A model generated the notes under the pieces. It did not search any database. It was not told the origin of the DNA and saw nothing but the letters and a program-made list of their open reading frames with translations. Source: Solea solea (lineage: Eukaryota > Chordata > Actinopteri > Pleuronectiformes > Soleidae). From it: 64,000 nt of DNA. Location: assembly GCF_958295425.1 (NCBI RefSeq), contig NC_081146.1, positions 16,185,805 to 16,249,804 of the forward strand. The letters run 5' to 3'. Shown here piece after piece: positions 41,623 through 54,564 of this stretch; the stretch's first letter is position 1, and each line of letters opens with the position of its first letter. Both the position numbers and the translations under genes were made by a program.

Positions 41623-41654
<32 letters not shown>
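41623..41654 (+). repeat. (CA)16 microsatellite
   Basis: Thirty-two bases of CA. Confidence 0.95.
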
Positions 41655-41657
<3 letters not shown>

Positions 41658-42323
41658 AGTAAACAGACGCCACAGGAAGAGGGTAATAGTGACAGCTAAA
41701 TTCCACAATAGTTTTGATTTATTCAATCACAACAAACGTATTATGACGGACCAAACCCTCTCCTCACACCCTCCGCTTCCTCTTCTTTCTGGCCCCCCCC
41801 CTCCACTCCTTCCCCCTTTTATCATCCTCTCTTTATTGATCATTCTCTAACTCCTGGTGTAACCTCCTCCTCCTCCACCGCCCACCTCCAGGAACAACCT
41901 CCACCCACCTCTTTTGATAGCCAGATTGACAGTTGAGTAATTTCACTGTCAGCGCTGACTGACACATGGTAATGGGAAGACGTTTCAGAGCAGCATTACA
42001 ACACAAAATAATTTCCAATTTACCGCTCATCAAAAGCACCCTCACACAAAAAAAAGGAGAGTAAGAGAGGGATGGCTAGAGAGTGAGAGAGGAAAGGAAG
42101 AGGGGAGGAGGAGGAGGTGGTGGTGAGGGGAACACAACAGTGGATTTATGGCTTCAATTACTGATATTTCACATTTAGTTTAAAGCGACATGTTTTTGTA
42201 ATGTGACAGGCTTCACTGGATTTGAAAACCTCTCTTCAGACCTCTCCACTCTCTTCTTCTGTTTTTTCCCCATCCATTTCTCTCCCTTCTTGCTGTGGAG
42301 ATAATAAAAGGCTGAATCAAGGC

Positions 42324-42351
42324 GGGGGGGGGGGGGGGGGGGGGGGGGGGG
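42324..42351 (+). repeat. G28 homopolymer
   Basis: Twenty-eight consecutive G residues, capable of G-quadruplex formation. Length may be affected by sequencing or assembly error. Confidence 0.9.
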
Positions 42352-44774
42352 TTGAGAAAGAGAGTGATAGCTGTGACTCCTGAGCGTCTTTAGAGAGGCA
42401 AGGAGGGAGGAAGACAAGGCCTGAAGCTTTGATGTAGATGGATTTGACTGCAACCCACCCCATCATACCAGGTGGGCCTCAATCGCTGCTCCATCTGCCA
42501 CTGGTGGGATTTACAGCTGTACCTCACTTATCATTGATGGACCTAATCTACACCATTGGTGGGTTTCTTTTTCTTTTTTTCCTCCTCCCTTGCTACTCCT
42601 GGATTGGCAGGTTATTCATGTCTGAGACGAGTAAGGGCCATATATTTGTTCAGATTAATGGCACAAAGCAGTCATTTCTCGACGTGCCATGTTGGGGTTT
42701 TTCTTTCCATTTCCTGCTTCATCTTTGTTTTTGTCTTTTCTTTACTTAATTGTTTTGCCATGCAATGCATGTGGAGGAGAGGCTCTGCTATGCTCACTGC
42801 CATATCAAGCAGCAAACCACACTTTTGGTATCAGTACTGATTGTGTGTTGTGTTTTGTTTTGTTTTTTGCTGATGACCTGGTCTGACGCTGTGCTGCTGA
42901 ATTTGTCACAAAGTTTTTTTTTCGGTCTAGCCTTAATTCCTCTCCTTCACCATGTCTATGTAAATAGAAAAAAATATTTTCTGATGATGATGATGATGCC
43001 CGGAAGTCAGAAGCCAGAAGTCAAGTGCTTTTGCCCATTTTTCAGTAATAAAGTTCAATATACTGCATGTTAAAATAGTGTATTAACAATTTAAAATGAA
43101 GAAAAACACCATAGTTGTTCATGAACACCAGATTTTGTGCGTGTTAAATTGAAATATGAACAGTATACAACATATTTAAAGTGACATTTGTGTGAGTTTT
43201 TGACAAAAACAAGCAACTCATATCGATAAAGTGTTACAGAGAATACAGAAAAACAACATGTGTGTCCTCGATCCACCGTGCTCCTACTATATGGTACAAA
43301 TTGTTGACTGCAACTTGAAAGGCACAAATGAAATCTTTATTTCTTTGGTTTTTATATTTTCATACCTATCAAACAAATAATTGACAACCGTGAGTCTGAA
43401 AGTCATTTTCACAACTTGAGAATCACAGCGATCCTGGCAACAGATATTTAGCATTTTTATTTCTCAGATGTTCCTGTTAACACTTATGTCCCTCAGGTGT
43501 TTTTCAAGTGTATTTATTTGTATCACAAGTTGAATTTAGGCACTGATTGTTGTATCAGAGAAAATTAGACTAGATTGTAGCCATCAGTTACAATTTAAAA
43601 AAAGCTTTTATTTTAACTGTACTATTTAGTTTGGTGTCAGTCACAGAAAACTTCACAAAATGAAATTTAAAATCTTTCAGCTCAGTGTTAGGAGATTTAT
43701 TGTGTCGCCAACTCAGATCCATTTGTCACTAAAGTCCATAAAAGACACAATGAAGGCTCTTGTACCTGCCGTCTGACCAAAGGATCATATTGTCTTGAAG
43801 TTCTTCACTCATATTGAATTATCTTAATCATTGTTCACACAAAGATATATTCTGTCTGAGACTCTCTTCCCCATCTGCTTCCAAATGTTGTCTTAACCTG
43901 TTTAGTTGGGGTTCTGAATGAGTTGTTTATAGATTTTATAGATCATTTATAGAAGGTATAAAATCCCACTTTTATCATTCGTCATATTGGAATTTAAGTT
44001 ACATCACTTCTACAGAGGGGAACAGTTGTTTCCTTCCTTACTGGCAAATGAAGCTCCTCTTTGCAGCACATTACTGTGTGTTAAAGATTTTGCGTTAGTC
44101 AGACTTAAACCAGACTTGTTAGAGAATTGTAATTGTAATTTCTCAGAATAACACACCCAGTTAATGCGACCGGGAGTCATAATTACTACTGCATGTACAG
44201 ATGTTTGACCAGACTCAAACTGGTGCAGACGCTTTGCATATGCTCCACATTTCCCACCCTGGGCTTTCACTTGGAAATAAGAGAAGAAGAAGACAACAGT
44301 GAGAAACTCTGGAGAAGTCCAGGATGGTAAAAGTTTTTCGACTGGCGACTGATGCAACCCAGCTCTGATTATTCAACTGGCAGCAAAAGCAAGACGTCTT
44401 CTTCCTCTATGGGGATTAACGGCAGCTTGCATCGATGATGTTGCATTACTTCCATCCTCTGAAATCAGAAAACCTTTCACAAAACCGTTTCTGGTCTGTG
44501 GTATAATAGGTCAACTGGAAAGAAATTGCCTCGCACTAAGAATATATCAATATCCCCACTACTGTACTCGGGACGGGGACTATATAGTCCAATTGAACAG
44601 CGTAGTCAAACAGCCTGAGCTGCACTTAACTGTGCATGGAAACATACTGATTGTTTCTCTCCCACCAGAACTCTGCCCCTATTATCACCTGAGTCTTCTT
44701 CTGCTGAACTCATTCACATCAACAGTAACCACACACAGTGCTCCTCAGGCACCTGCACTGTGTGCATGTACGTA

Positions 44775-44782
<8 letters not shown>

Positions 44783-44829
<47 letters not shown>
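44783..44829 (+). repeat. (TG)23 microsatellite
   Basis: Forty-seven bases of TG, followed by a C-rich run at 44843-44853. Confidence 0.95.
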
Positions 44830-44831
<2 letters not shown>

Positions 44832-45119
44832 ACTGAAAGCCACCCCCCCCCCCACCTGCCCTCTACCCAGCTGTTAGTGGTGTCGCAGCAGAGATTGATA
44901 AGTTGACGCTAAAAGCTCTTTGTTTGAGGAGCCTCCTGTGGTGAGAGAAAAACACCACCTGCTTGCGACAGTGATACGAGAACACGCACACACACACATT
45001 CACTGTACACACGTCACTCAGTGCTCTGACAGAGCAGGAGGCATTCGAGTCGAACTTTAACAACAACCCCGCTATTTGCATTGCATGATATTAAATGGTT
45101 TTACCGTAACACGTTATGT

Positions 45120-45310
45120 TTTGCAGAGTCGTGGCCATAGATGTGAAAACTGAAAATTATCCTGTCACCACAGAAGGTGTGACAAGTGATTGCTCTTTAT
45201 TGTCGTTTTTTGCTTTTTAATTATCGCCATTAATTTGACACTATGGGATCATTATAATGGAAATGTGTAACTTAATAGCATTAATCCGGGGGCTAGCTAA
45301 CAAGCTTTTA
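45120..45310. promoter_or_regulatory. Candidate conserved non-coding element
   Basis: Contains CTTTTTAATTATCGCCATTA near 45213 followed by ATTTGACA, and TAGCATTAATCCGGGGG near 45276 (TAATCC is an Otx/bicoid-type core). Repeat-free, ending shortly before the SINE-like element. Confidence 0.3.
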
Positions 45311-45431
45311 CGTTCCCCCCGCTGCCTCTTACTTTGGTGCAACAAAAAAACCATGTGTGACTGTGCAGTATATGCTCGTTAGTGACTGATTAAACCTCAT
45401 ATTAGATGTCAGCTGCAGTGTTCACTGTGTT

Positions 45432-45752
45432 TCAGTGGCTAGTATTGTTGCCTCACAGCCAGAAGGTCACCGGTATGGATCCTGGTTTTCAACCTTTCTG
45501 TGTGGAGTTTACATGTTCTCCCTGTGTGTGTGTGTGTGTGGTTTCTCTGTGGGTACTTGAGCTTTTTTCTCCCACTGTCCAAAAACATGCAGATTAGATG
45601 AGCTGAACACTCTAAATTGATTGAGTGTGGATTGTCGACTTTCTCGTCTTTCTCCCGCCCTACGTCAGCTGGGAGTGGCACCAGCACGCCCCGCGACCCT
45701 CATGTGGAGGATAAAGCGGTAGAAGATGAATGAATGAATGAATGAATGAATG
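45432..45752 (+). repeat. SINE-like element with L2-type tail and (AATG)n end
   Basis: Contains the familiar fish SINE/L2 landmarks in order: GTTGCCTCACAGCCAGAAGG, CTGTGTGGAGTTTACATGTT, TCCAAAAACATGCAGATTAG, CTAAATTGA, TACGTCAGCTGGGA, CCCGCGACCCTCATG, GGATAAAGCGGTAGAAGATG, then (AATG)n at 45728-45752. A (TG)n expansion at 45522-45540 sits inside the body. The retrotransposition-type tail gives the + orientation. Recognition is from memory of the consensus; a flanking target duplication was not defined. Confidence 0.75.
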
Positions 45753-46212
45753 TAATTCTGGCCATATGTATTTAAAAACAAGGACTGTGAGCTTGCTTGC
45801 AAAAGAAAGACACGCGTGACAAAATGTCACACAACTAAAGTCAAGTCCAAACAAAAGGGAAAGCCAACCTGACTGTGTCCTTCGCAGTATGTTCTTGAAT
45901 TAAGAACTAACTTTTGTGAAAGTATGTTGTAGGTTTATTCTTTCCTCCCAAGTAAGGTTCCCTACCTAACTCGGGGGAAGTTCAAATTACTGCTGTGGGA
46001 ATAAGGTCAGTGAATGTAAATTCAGGAAAAGAACAACAACTTGTGGTTAAGCTCAAACAAGGCTCTCCTATATTGTTAGGTGTGATATGCTGTGTGTGGT
46101 CCGATGAGATAGCATTTGTTCTCCCTACTGGAGTTGCCTTTTTGATCAGCGACACTCGTGACCTGTGGAGAGCATTTTTACCTCAACCCTCTACTATTAA
46201 CTTGCACAAGAT

Positions 46213-46237
46213 ACACACACACACACACACACACACA
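46213..46237 (+). repeat. (AC)12 microsatellite
   Basis: Uninterrupted AC run. Confidence 0.92.
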
Positions 46238-46779
46238 TTTTAAAACACGTCCGCCTGTCACTCCATTAGTCCTCACGTGTGACATTGCCAACATCTGCTG
46301 CTGTACATGTATGTTCAGTGCACTTTGTGAGTATGTGTTGGTGCCATATGTCTCCCTCCCCAGATACAGCTTTATATCAGCTCTCGAAAGCAGAGGAACA
46401 GAGCCAGAAGACTAACAGTCACCCACTGTACACTGCAATCAGCACACATGCCACTTATACAAGCACTAACACAGTAACAGAGGAAAACAAGACACCTACT
46501 GGAGAGGAATATGGTTTTCAAAAAAAAACAGAAAAGGGGAAAAAAAAAAGTGTAGGAAGGTTTTTATGCATGCATGTGTGATCCCGTGTGGTTTCTCTAG
46601 TTCTGGACCATGACACTTTATCCGTCCTCTATTAGAATCCCTGTATCCAAACTTGTGGTATTCAATCATTTTGATTAAAAGCCGCGGTCTCTAACAGAAG
46701 TGTTGGGAGTGGAGCTGCACGGCGGCCCACCACGTTTGAGAATTCATATATTTTCATAAACTTTTAACAATGTCAATGA

Positions 46780-47120
46780 GACACGTCTTCAATCTTTGGC
46801 CGCGCGACGGCGGGGCATTCAATCTTTCTTTAGCTTTTCGACAGAAAATTTGAATACGAGTGCAGCGTTATTAATGTGACAGTTCATATGGAGGGCTTCA
46901 TGGGGGGATTTGTGAGGCGGTTTTTTATTAGTTTTGGAGACACTTGAAGCAGAGAGAGAAGGAAGGGAAAGAAACATGCTCTATTAGGTCAAATACAGCT
47001 GGAGGGGCCTTCTCTGTGCTCCCAGCTAGCAGTGATGTTAACATTTTAATTTTGCACGCCCAATTAACAACACTAACTAACCAGGGACATTAATTTCTGC
47101 TGCAGCTTCAATATTAGAAA
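46780..47120. promoter_or_regulatory. Candidate conserved non-coding element
   Basis: Two copies of CATTCAATCTTT-like or TTCAATCTTT context (46789 and 46818), GCGTTATTAATGTGACAG near 46866, TTTTAATTTTGCACGCCC near 47044 and CAATTAACAACACTAAC near 47061. CpG-bearing GGCCGCGCGACGGCGGGG at 46799 is unusual against the AT-rich flanks. Confidence 0.3.
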
Positions 47121-50100
47121 ACCAAATACAATTTTTGTCCTGTTGTGAATCTCTCTCCACTATTTTTTATTCATTTTTTTTTGAATTGCAGTCAAATCAA
47201 TATAGCTCTAATGCTGATTTATTCAGGGCCGTACCTATCTTTGCTCTGATTCAGTTTTAACTGGTTGGTTCAGGGATTTATCAATATACTGTGCAATCAC
47301 CAAAACAGATTTTTCCACTTGGATGGGTTAATGTGACTTAAACTAACTTACATTTTTATCAGCCGGGAGGGGGGGGGAAGAAATTGTAAGTGACACTCGG
47401 GTGAGTGACTGAAGCAGGATGACTTTGACTGTATTGCATTTGGATTGATAGGAAGTTAAATTTAGCTGGATGCAGTGCAGTGCATCTGATTGCCCTTGAT
47501 GCCATAAAGAGCAAACCCTGGCTAATATGAAATGGTTTGTCAATGCCAGAGATCAATGTGTACATCTTAAATGAACGCACGCTGGCTACATAATCCATAA
47601 CTGTAAGGTAGGGTAGAGGAGCACAGCACTGTATTGAGTGTCTGTTGTCTTTGACACATCTTTGGTGTCATGGGTGGTGCCACAGAGGCGCCTGAGAAAC
47701 AGACCAGTCCCCATTCATATAGCTTTTATTACCATTCTCTGGTTACATGCCATAATAATGCTGGGCACTTTATCAGCATTAACTTCACTGCCGCAGATAT
47801 CCATCTGTCAATATGCAAACTCTGCATATTGACCATGCTCTTATTTATGGGATGTCCATGTGCTTGTGTGTTGTGCTGTTGCTGTGTGTTTGTATCCAAA
47901 TAGTGTTGTGCGCTTCCTGTGTGTACGTACGTCCTGTTTGTCTATTAAGTTTTCAAAGCGCTGGCAGTAGATTCATTTCTATCTGTTGAAATGCACTGAA
48001 ATACCGGCGAGTTTGTCTTACCCGAACGGTATTGATTAAAATGCATTACAGTCACTTAAGGTTAAAGAATTGGCCCACCCAAATCACAGAAAATTGTATC
48101 CTCTCATTTACTGTTAGTCAGATCTTGCTATGCAGATACTTTTGTTTGTTTCAGGTTTTATGTTCCAGTTTTACTTTCTTTTACTAGTTCTTACAGGATT
48201 TCAAATATTAATAGACACAGTGTCTTTTGGTTTTTTTTTTTTATGTATAATGTCTAATTTTTAAAACACTGAGCAGCACAAATAAAAAATCCATATAGGT
48301 TAACAAATTCAAAACTATAATCTAAGTAACACATATGTGTGCATCTTTCATCACAAGTGAGAAATTTGTCGTTTTTGAATTTAAATCAATAGATATTTTT
48401 ATGTTCTCTCATATATGTAAACACATGCTGCATGTATGTCCTATTTTTATTTAAAGGCCAGTAACCCCTGTGTTGATTGCTACCTGCACCTGAGCATTGC
48501 ACCATTTATTTTTCCCAGTACCGTGTTGTGTACATGTTCCACTTAGTTGCACACCATCTTGCATCGTCCTGTGTAATGCTTTTTTGGTTGACTTGTGGAC
48601 CCTCCCCTGCTCTGAGCGGAGATTCTCTCAGCCGCGGCTGGTGTATCGCCGGCCTGTTGTCAGGAGAATGGATGGAGTCCGTCCCCCCAAGTGAAAACCT
48701 GGCCAGACACCGAGCGCTAACCCACTGGATAACAGATAGACACAGACACCCCACATCCCTTTTGGGGATTTAAAAAGGGGGGCTTGGAGTCTCTCCGTGT
48801 GTTGCGTCTGTGTGTAAAGTGTGTGTGTGTGTGTTCCAAGTGCGATCCTGTGGTCGTTTGTAACCCTGGCACTCTCATAGCACCTGCTGCCCAACCCAGG
48901 CAGCCTAGTAATGATGCAGACTGATGATGTTAATAAGAAGAGGTGCCCCCCTCGGCTACAGAGCTCAGTCAGGACACACGTGCCCACCTAATCCACACAC
49001 ACACACAAATGCACTGACATACATGCACAAATATGCATACATGAGCTAAACTCAAAATGACAAAAAAGCAAATTGACAGTGAAACATTTTGCACTTCCAC
49101 GCAGTCCCGTAGTGTACACGTACAGTACATTACATCCGCGATTCTTCGGGATACATCTGTTTCTCCTTGTCAAGGTGGGAGGCGGCTGCGCTGAGAAACG
49201 CTGCCTCCCTATCTGTACAGTGATACAGAAATAATAATGGAAATAAAAATGTGTTGGTGCGTGTGGTGAAAATCATTCCGCTGGAAGGAAGAAAGGGGAA
49301 TTATCACATATAGTGATGTCTTCATGCATGTAGCAATATGTCTCTTTTTATTTAAGAGATAACAATCAGTAATTGGTGGTTGATGTACAGTCTCCAGGCT
49401 GCATTTGTTACAGGTATATACTGTAGATACAACCATTTCCCTTTAATCTGCAGTGTGTGCTATTTGGTTTCATAGGATTCGGATATTTGTTGGTGGTTCT
49501 GAGAACTTAATCTGTTCTCTCAGTCATGATGCTACTGAGTAGTAAAAGCTGGCCGGAGCCCAGCTTGTACAGGTTGTTAGTTGCTTTATGTCTCCCTCTG
49601 CAGTGGCTTCTTTTTTATTTTGTCTCACAATCTGAAAGAATTGATGGAGCCACTGTCTTTATTCCAGCAATGTCAGCACAGCACACACATAGTTTCACTG
49701 TCTGTCTCTCTCTTTCTCTCTCTCTCTCTCTCATACTCTCCCCCCCACAAGGTAAACATATTTTGCAGAAAAGCTGACGAAGAGCTTGTTTTAACAACCT
49801 CAAGGTCAGCAAGTCAAAGTCTGCAGTTGTCACGGCAGCCCTGCTGCGTATCGGTGGCCTCTGTGCATGTATGGCATCTCCATGGCAGGTTTATACCTCG
49901 CCATGCACCTTCAATAATTCAATAACAGTGCTTGTGTCTCCTTCCCAGCTCTCACTGTCATTATACAACAGAGCTAAATGCCACCAGGCTGAGTCCATCT
50001 CTCTGTCTGTGTCTCTCTACTGCAGAGCCACAGCACACCCAACATGCCCACACAATCAGAAACAGTCTGTGGTGCGTTCCTCTGCTGCCCCACTTTCAGC

Positions 50101-51408
50101 CGAGCTCCCGCAGTTTAGCAGGCTGTCTCCTGTTGCAAATACTGCTAAAAGCCTGCAATATTTGTCGTATTGGTAAACCTGTCAATTTACACCCACCACC
50201 TGGTCACTTTTGGTCGAATTCATCGTCTCCGTTTCCCCTTCTACACTAATGACACCGTGCAGTGACCGCACTTGCATTAAGCCACGATGAGCATCAAAAT
50301 CAGTCAGTTTGGCCATTCCCTCACCTCTTTTATGGCCTGTCAATGCCTCCTCCCTGTGGTGTGAGGTGTTGTAACCCTCCTGACCTGTCTCCCCGCCCTG
50401 CTTAGCCGTATCCTGGACATCCGTGACTTCTCTGGTATTACGGAGCTCCTTCAATCTCTCCCATCGATCCAGCTTCCCCTCTGTTGCTATGTGCTTCAAC
50501 CTCTTTCTGACCCATCCTCTGCTGTCTCATAGTCCTGTCTAGTAATGTGCCCCATGCAATGCCCTCGCCGCTCATGCGTGTATGTGTGCATATGTGCATG
50601 CATGTGTGTGTTCGCCGCTGACCTGAGTGATGAGTGGTGACCCTCTGGCTGGCGCCTGGCGTCCTCCTCACTCCTATTGATTAGATCTGAGGTTTCATAC
50701 AGTAGCCGCCTCACGTGACTCTGTCATTTACTGTCTCTCCACTGTCTCCGACCTGTCTTGCACACACACACACACAGACAGTCCCACGCACACACACACA
50801 CACGCACGTTCTTTCATTCAGTCACTTATGAAGAACACGTGTAAGTGATGAGCTTGTTCTCATCTGCGCTAATGAATGCAAAAGGGGTTAAAGTGCCAGA
50901 TTCCATATTGCATGTATGAGCGTACACAGGCATCCAGGAAAATGAGTTTAATTAAGAGACAACAGATGCGGCATGCTAAATGCTTGTATCATTTAGCTTA
51001 TAGCTACAGAATGAGTCAGCAGCCGAGCAAAGTGTGAGCAGGGATCAGAGAGAAAACGGGGATACAGCTGTCAGTGTTCATACACGTCGCACTTTGATTG
51101 GAATTGAAGGATTGCCATTTGTGAGTCTTTCATTTCGCGACGTGCCAGGTTGTTTTCTGCCCTCGCAGCCTTTAGTAAACAGAGGCCCGGAAAAACCCAG
51201 ACCTTTATGGTTGTGTATGTGTGTGTGTGTATGTGTGTGTGCATGTGCCTCCACCACTCAGTCTTTGCCACCGTAATGCTCAGGTTAAGTGTAGTTGCAG
51301 GCTATTATACATCATTAGGGTAAGTAAGGCTCAGGCGGCGCGGCAAGAGAAATGGGCTCTTTCAGATGCTTCATTCCTCACCGGCCATGGCTGAAAGAGG
51401 ACCTGACA

Positions 51409-51410
<2 letters not shown>

Positions 51411-51439
<29 letters not shown>
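51411..51439 (+). repeat. (AC)14 microsatellite
   Basis: Uninterrupted AC run. Confidence 0.92.
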
Positions 51440-51441
<2 letters not shown>

Positions 51442-52189
51442 TGTACACACTTGTATACAAGTGCTACATGGAGAGAGCTGCTAGCCACTCATACAGTCAG
51501 TCAGTCACAAATCACCCCGTCAATCAGCTGGTTTATTGAGGCTAAAGCCTCCTGATCGCTGCTCGTCACTCTGTCCTGCCTGCCACTCACCTGCCACAGC
51601 GGAAATTAAAACATCCTTAATGGATAGACGCGAGTGTTTTATTATGTTTTCACATTTTATGATACATGTTAACACCAGCCTCACTGGATTAATGTTGTGG
51701 TCATTTCTTCCATCGATATCAATTGGAGTCAGCCCGGATAGATTGATAGCACGACCGATACGATTCATGTGTGTTTTGTTGTTGATCACTGATGATCAAT
51801 TTTTAATAAATGATCTTATTTTAATTCAAACGTGCCTTTTTTTTTTAATCATTCTGATATGGTCCTATAAAAAAACTTGATAGGTAAAAGCACATTAGAC
51901 CAGAGGCGCGCTTGCTCAGGTCATATCTAGGTGTAAAGAGTAAAGTGTGCTCTATTATCTTTCTTTGAGCGTGTCGCATTCCCCATGCAGAGGGTTACAG
52001 TGGCACCCTCTGCCCGGTGAACACATGTCCAGCTGGGTTTAAAGACACGTGGAGGTGATAGATGAAGGAGGGCAGGAAAAAGACTAATTGTTCTCATTAC
52101 AGAACAAATAAAAATCAATACCTCTCAAAGTGAGGGGGAGGTGGTAGTGGTCTTGAAGGGCACTGTAGTTATTGCATAGGAGTGGATTT

Positions 52190-52470
52190 TGTTGGAATTA
52201 CAAGCGGTGGCGAAGGCGCAGTGGAACCGATCACATTTGAATGCTAATTCCGATAAAAGACAGTTAGATTAATAGATGTGGTGGTCCAGTGCTGGTCCTT
52301 CCCCACATTAAAGCAGTGGGGGTGTTTGAGATTGAAGTCCTAAATGCAATTAAACGAGAAAACATATGGCAAAAAAGGGGAGATATTTCCCCAATTTTTT
52401 CAAATTAAAGCAGGAAATTTCATTACCGGGGGGGTGTATTTTACACAGGCAATTACAAGGTTAATACATC
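52190..52470. promoter_or_regulatory. Candidate conserved non-coding element
   Basis: Contains GAATGCTAATTCCGATAAAA near 52239, GTTAGATTAATAGATG near 52263, AATGCAATTAAACGAG near 52344 and AAATTAAAGCAGG near 52402. Repeat-free, no coding signal. Confidence 0.28.
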
Positions 52471-52819
52471 TTCAACATCCCCTCTTAGAGTCCTCATATA
52501 TTTGTTCAGGGATTTTGTTCTTGTATTTTAGTTTAATTGGATGTGCAGAGGCTATGCAGAGGGTTTATATATATATATACACACTCATATATACACACAC
52601 ACACAGAGAAATAGAAATGTAAAATACACTTATAGATTACTTCCATTTAGTATCAGTTTTGCCTCAACAACAAAACTTTTACGTGTATAATCAGTAACCA
52701 GTGTAACCTTAACTTAACATAAGCCACTCAAATCACAAGTGTAACTAAAACAACACTAACAAAATGTCCTCATAACTACAGCAGCGTATTTAGTAAAGCG
52801 ATAGAGAGTGTGTACTTGT

Positions 52820-53105
52820 ATTTGTGTTACCTCTTTAGGAACTTTTCTGCCATATACACTGACCTTGTCAGGGCCAGTCATCCTTATGAGACCAAAACCT
52901 GGTCCCAACAAGTCACATCCTTATTTCTGAGGGACGGGTTAAATTGAGAACTAAGACTTGAATTGTGGTCAGGTTAAGGTGAGGTTTTCGACATGGTTAG
53001 AGTTAGGGATATTACTTTGTTTAAGCGGCCAAATGAATGGAAGGCAATGCAATGTCTTAAGAAGAAGAGGTGTGCAAACCTGTGTGTGTGTGTGTGTGTG
53101 TGTGT
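52820..53105 (-). repeat. CTAACC-cored interspersed repeat, copy 3 (inverted)
   Basis: Reverse-complement relative of module B. On the + strand it reads GTTACCTCTTTAGGAACTTT, then ACCAAAACCTGG, TTGAATTGTGGTCAGGTTAA, GGTGTGCAAACCTG and (TG)n at 53083-53105. The order of blocks is exactly the reverse of the 24 kb copy. There is no TTAA element at the position occupied in copy 2. Confidence 0.85.
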
Positions 53106-54564
53106 GGGGTCTGGTCTTTCTCTGTCACAGATGACAGGACTGTGTGCATGTGTTCCTGAGTGTGAGTGAATGCATGTGTTCATTTTAACCTCTTCATACA
53201 TCATATACACTCAAAATAAACATGCAGCATTATTAATCACAATGTTCATATTGTGTAACACTTAAAACAAGGTAACACAAACAACAAATTGATAAAATAA
53301 GAATATGATTTGCAAAGAGTTTTACAAAGCGTGTGAATAAAAACACTTAACTGCTTCGTAATGTCACACGTGTGTACCATTCTTCTCAGAGTTTCCTCCT
53401 ATCAGTGTTGCTTTTCCCTCTGATTTAGCCTGTCTTACAGCCGCGCCACGCTGTATGATAGAAATTCAACAGTGAAGCAAATTGGCAGAGCCACAGAGGG
53501 CAGATCAACAGTGAGAAGACAAGCTGGGAAGGAGGCGGAGAGCAGAGGAGGCAGTGTGAAAGATAGAGAGCGCGCGAGATGGAGATGATGATGGCAGGAG
53601 AGAGAGAGGCTGTGGTGGTTTATATAACATTTCCAGGACGTTCTTTGGCATGCGTCAGGAGGCTGAGCCATCAATCACTCCATCTGTGTAAAATCACGAG
53701 CTGACTCCAATATTGCTAAATATTTATACTGTCACATACACACAGGCGTACAGATGAAAAGAGCCATTCATTAGGGCCTTCTCAGGCCTGTCAGCCTGAA
53801 GATGGAGATTAGAGAAGCAACCTCCCACCACGCCTGGATCTCTTCTCACCGAGCTTCTCAGCCCTATATATAGAGCCATCAGGACGATAAATATCTCCAG
53901 CATGCCTGTGTTAGGTAAATACCCAGTAAATATAGCAGGGAGGATCGGAGACTAAGCTAAACAGACCTGTGTGTCTATGTGTGTGTGTGTGGTGTTCAAG
54001 CGTGAATCACTTAACATGCAACAATAGGGACTTGTTATGCTAGATTCTATACAGATATAGTTTATCGATTGTCAGGCTTTGATTTTCTTGGCATCGGGGA
54101 CGTTGTGGTAAAAGAAAGAAATGTGTTAAACGGTTACTTGGGCTGATTATAAAAAGGAAGCGCTTGCTTTTATCAATCTGTTGTCTCAACACACCTGAGT
54201 TTGAGACGTGTACTCTGAGGTGTATGGCATAAGGCTGGGTTGTGCATAATGCAGTGCTTCTGGAACTTAACACAGCTTGACTTCTGACCTCTACACTTTA
54301 TGGAAGTGTACCAATGAATTGGCTGGAAAACATCTAATGTGTTTTATTGTCATAGCTGGTCCACAGGCAGGAGTTGTTCTGGGATAACGGAGAGACATCT
54401 GACAGAATGGGTTTGCTGATTGCAGTTACTTTTACTTAAACTGAACACACTCTTGCTCAGAATCAGAAATGACAAAGAAACAACCAAATCAAGAATATTT
54501 TGTATAAAACTGGAAATGAAATTAACATTCCAACTACAACAAATGTCTCTGTTTTTCCACCTTT

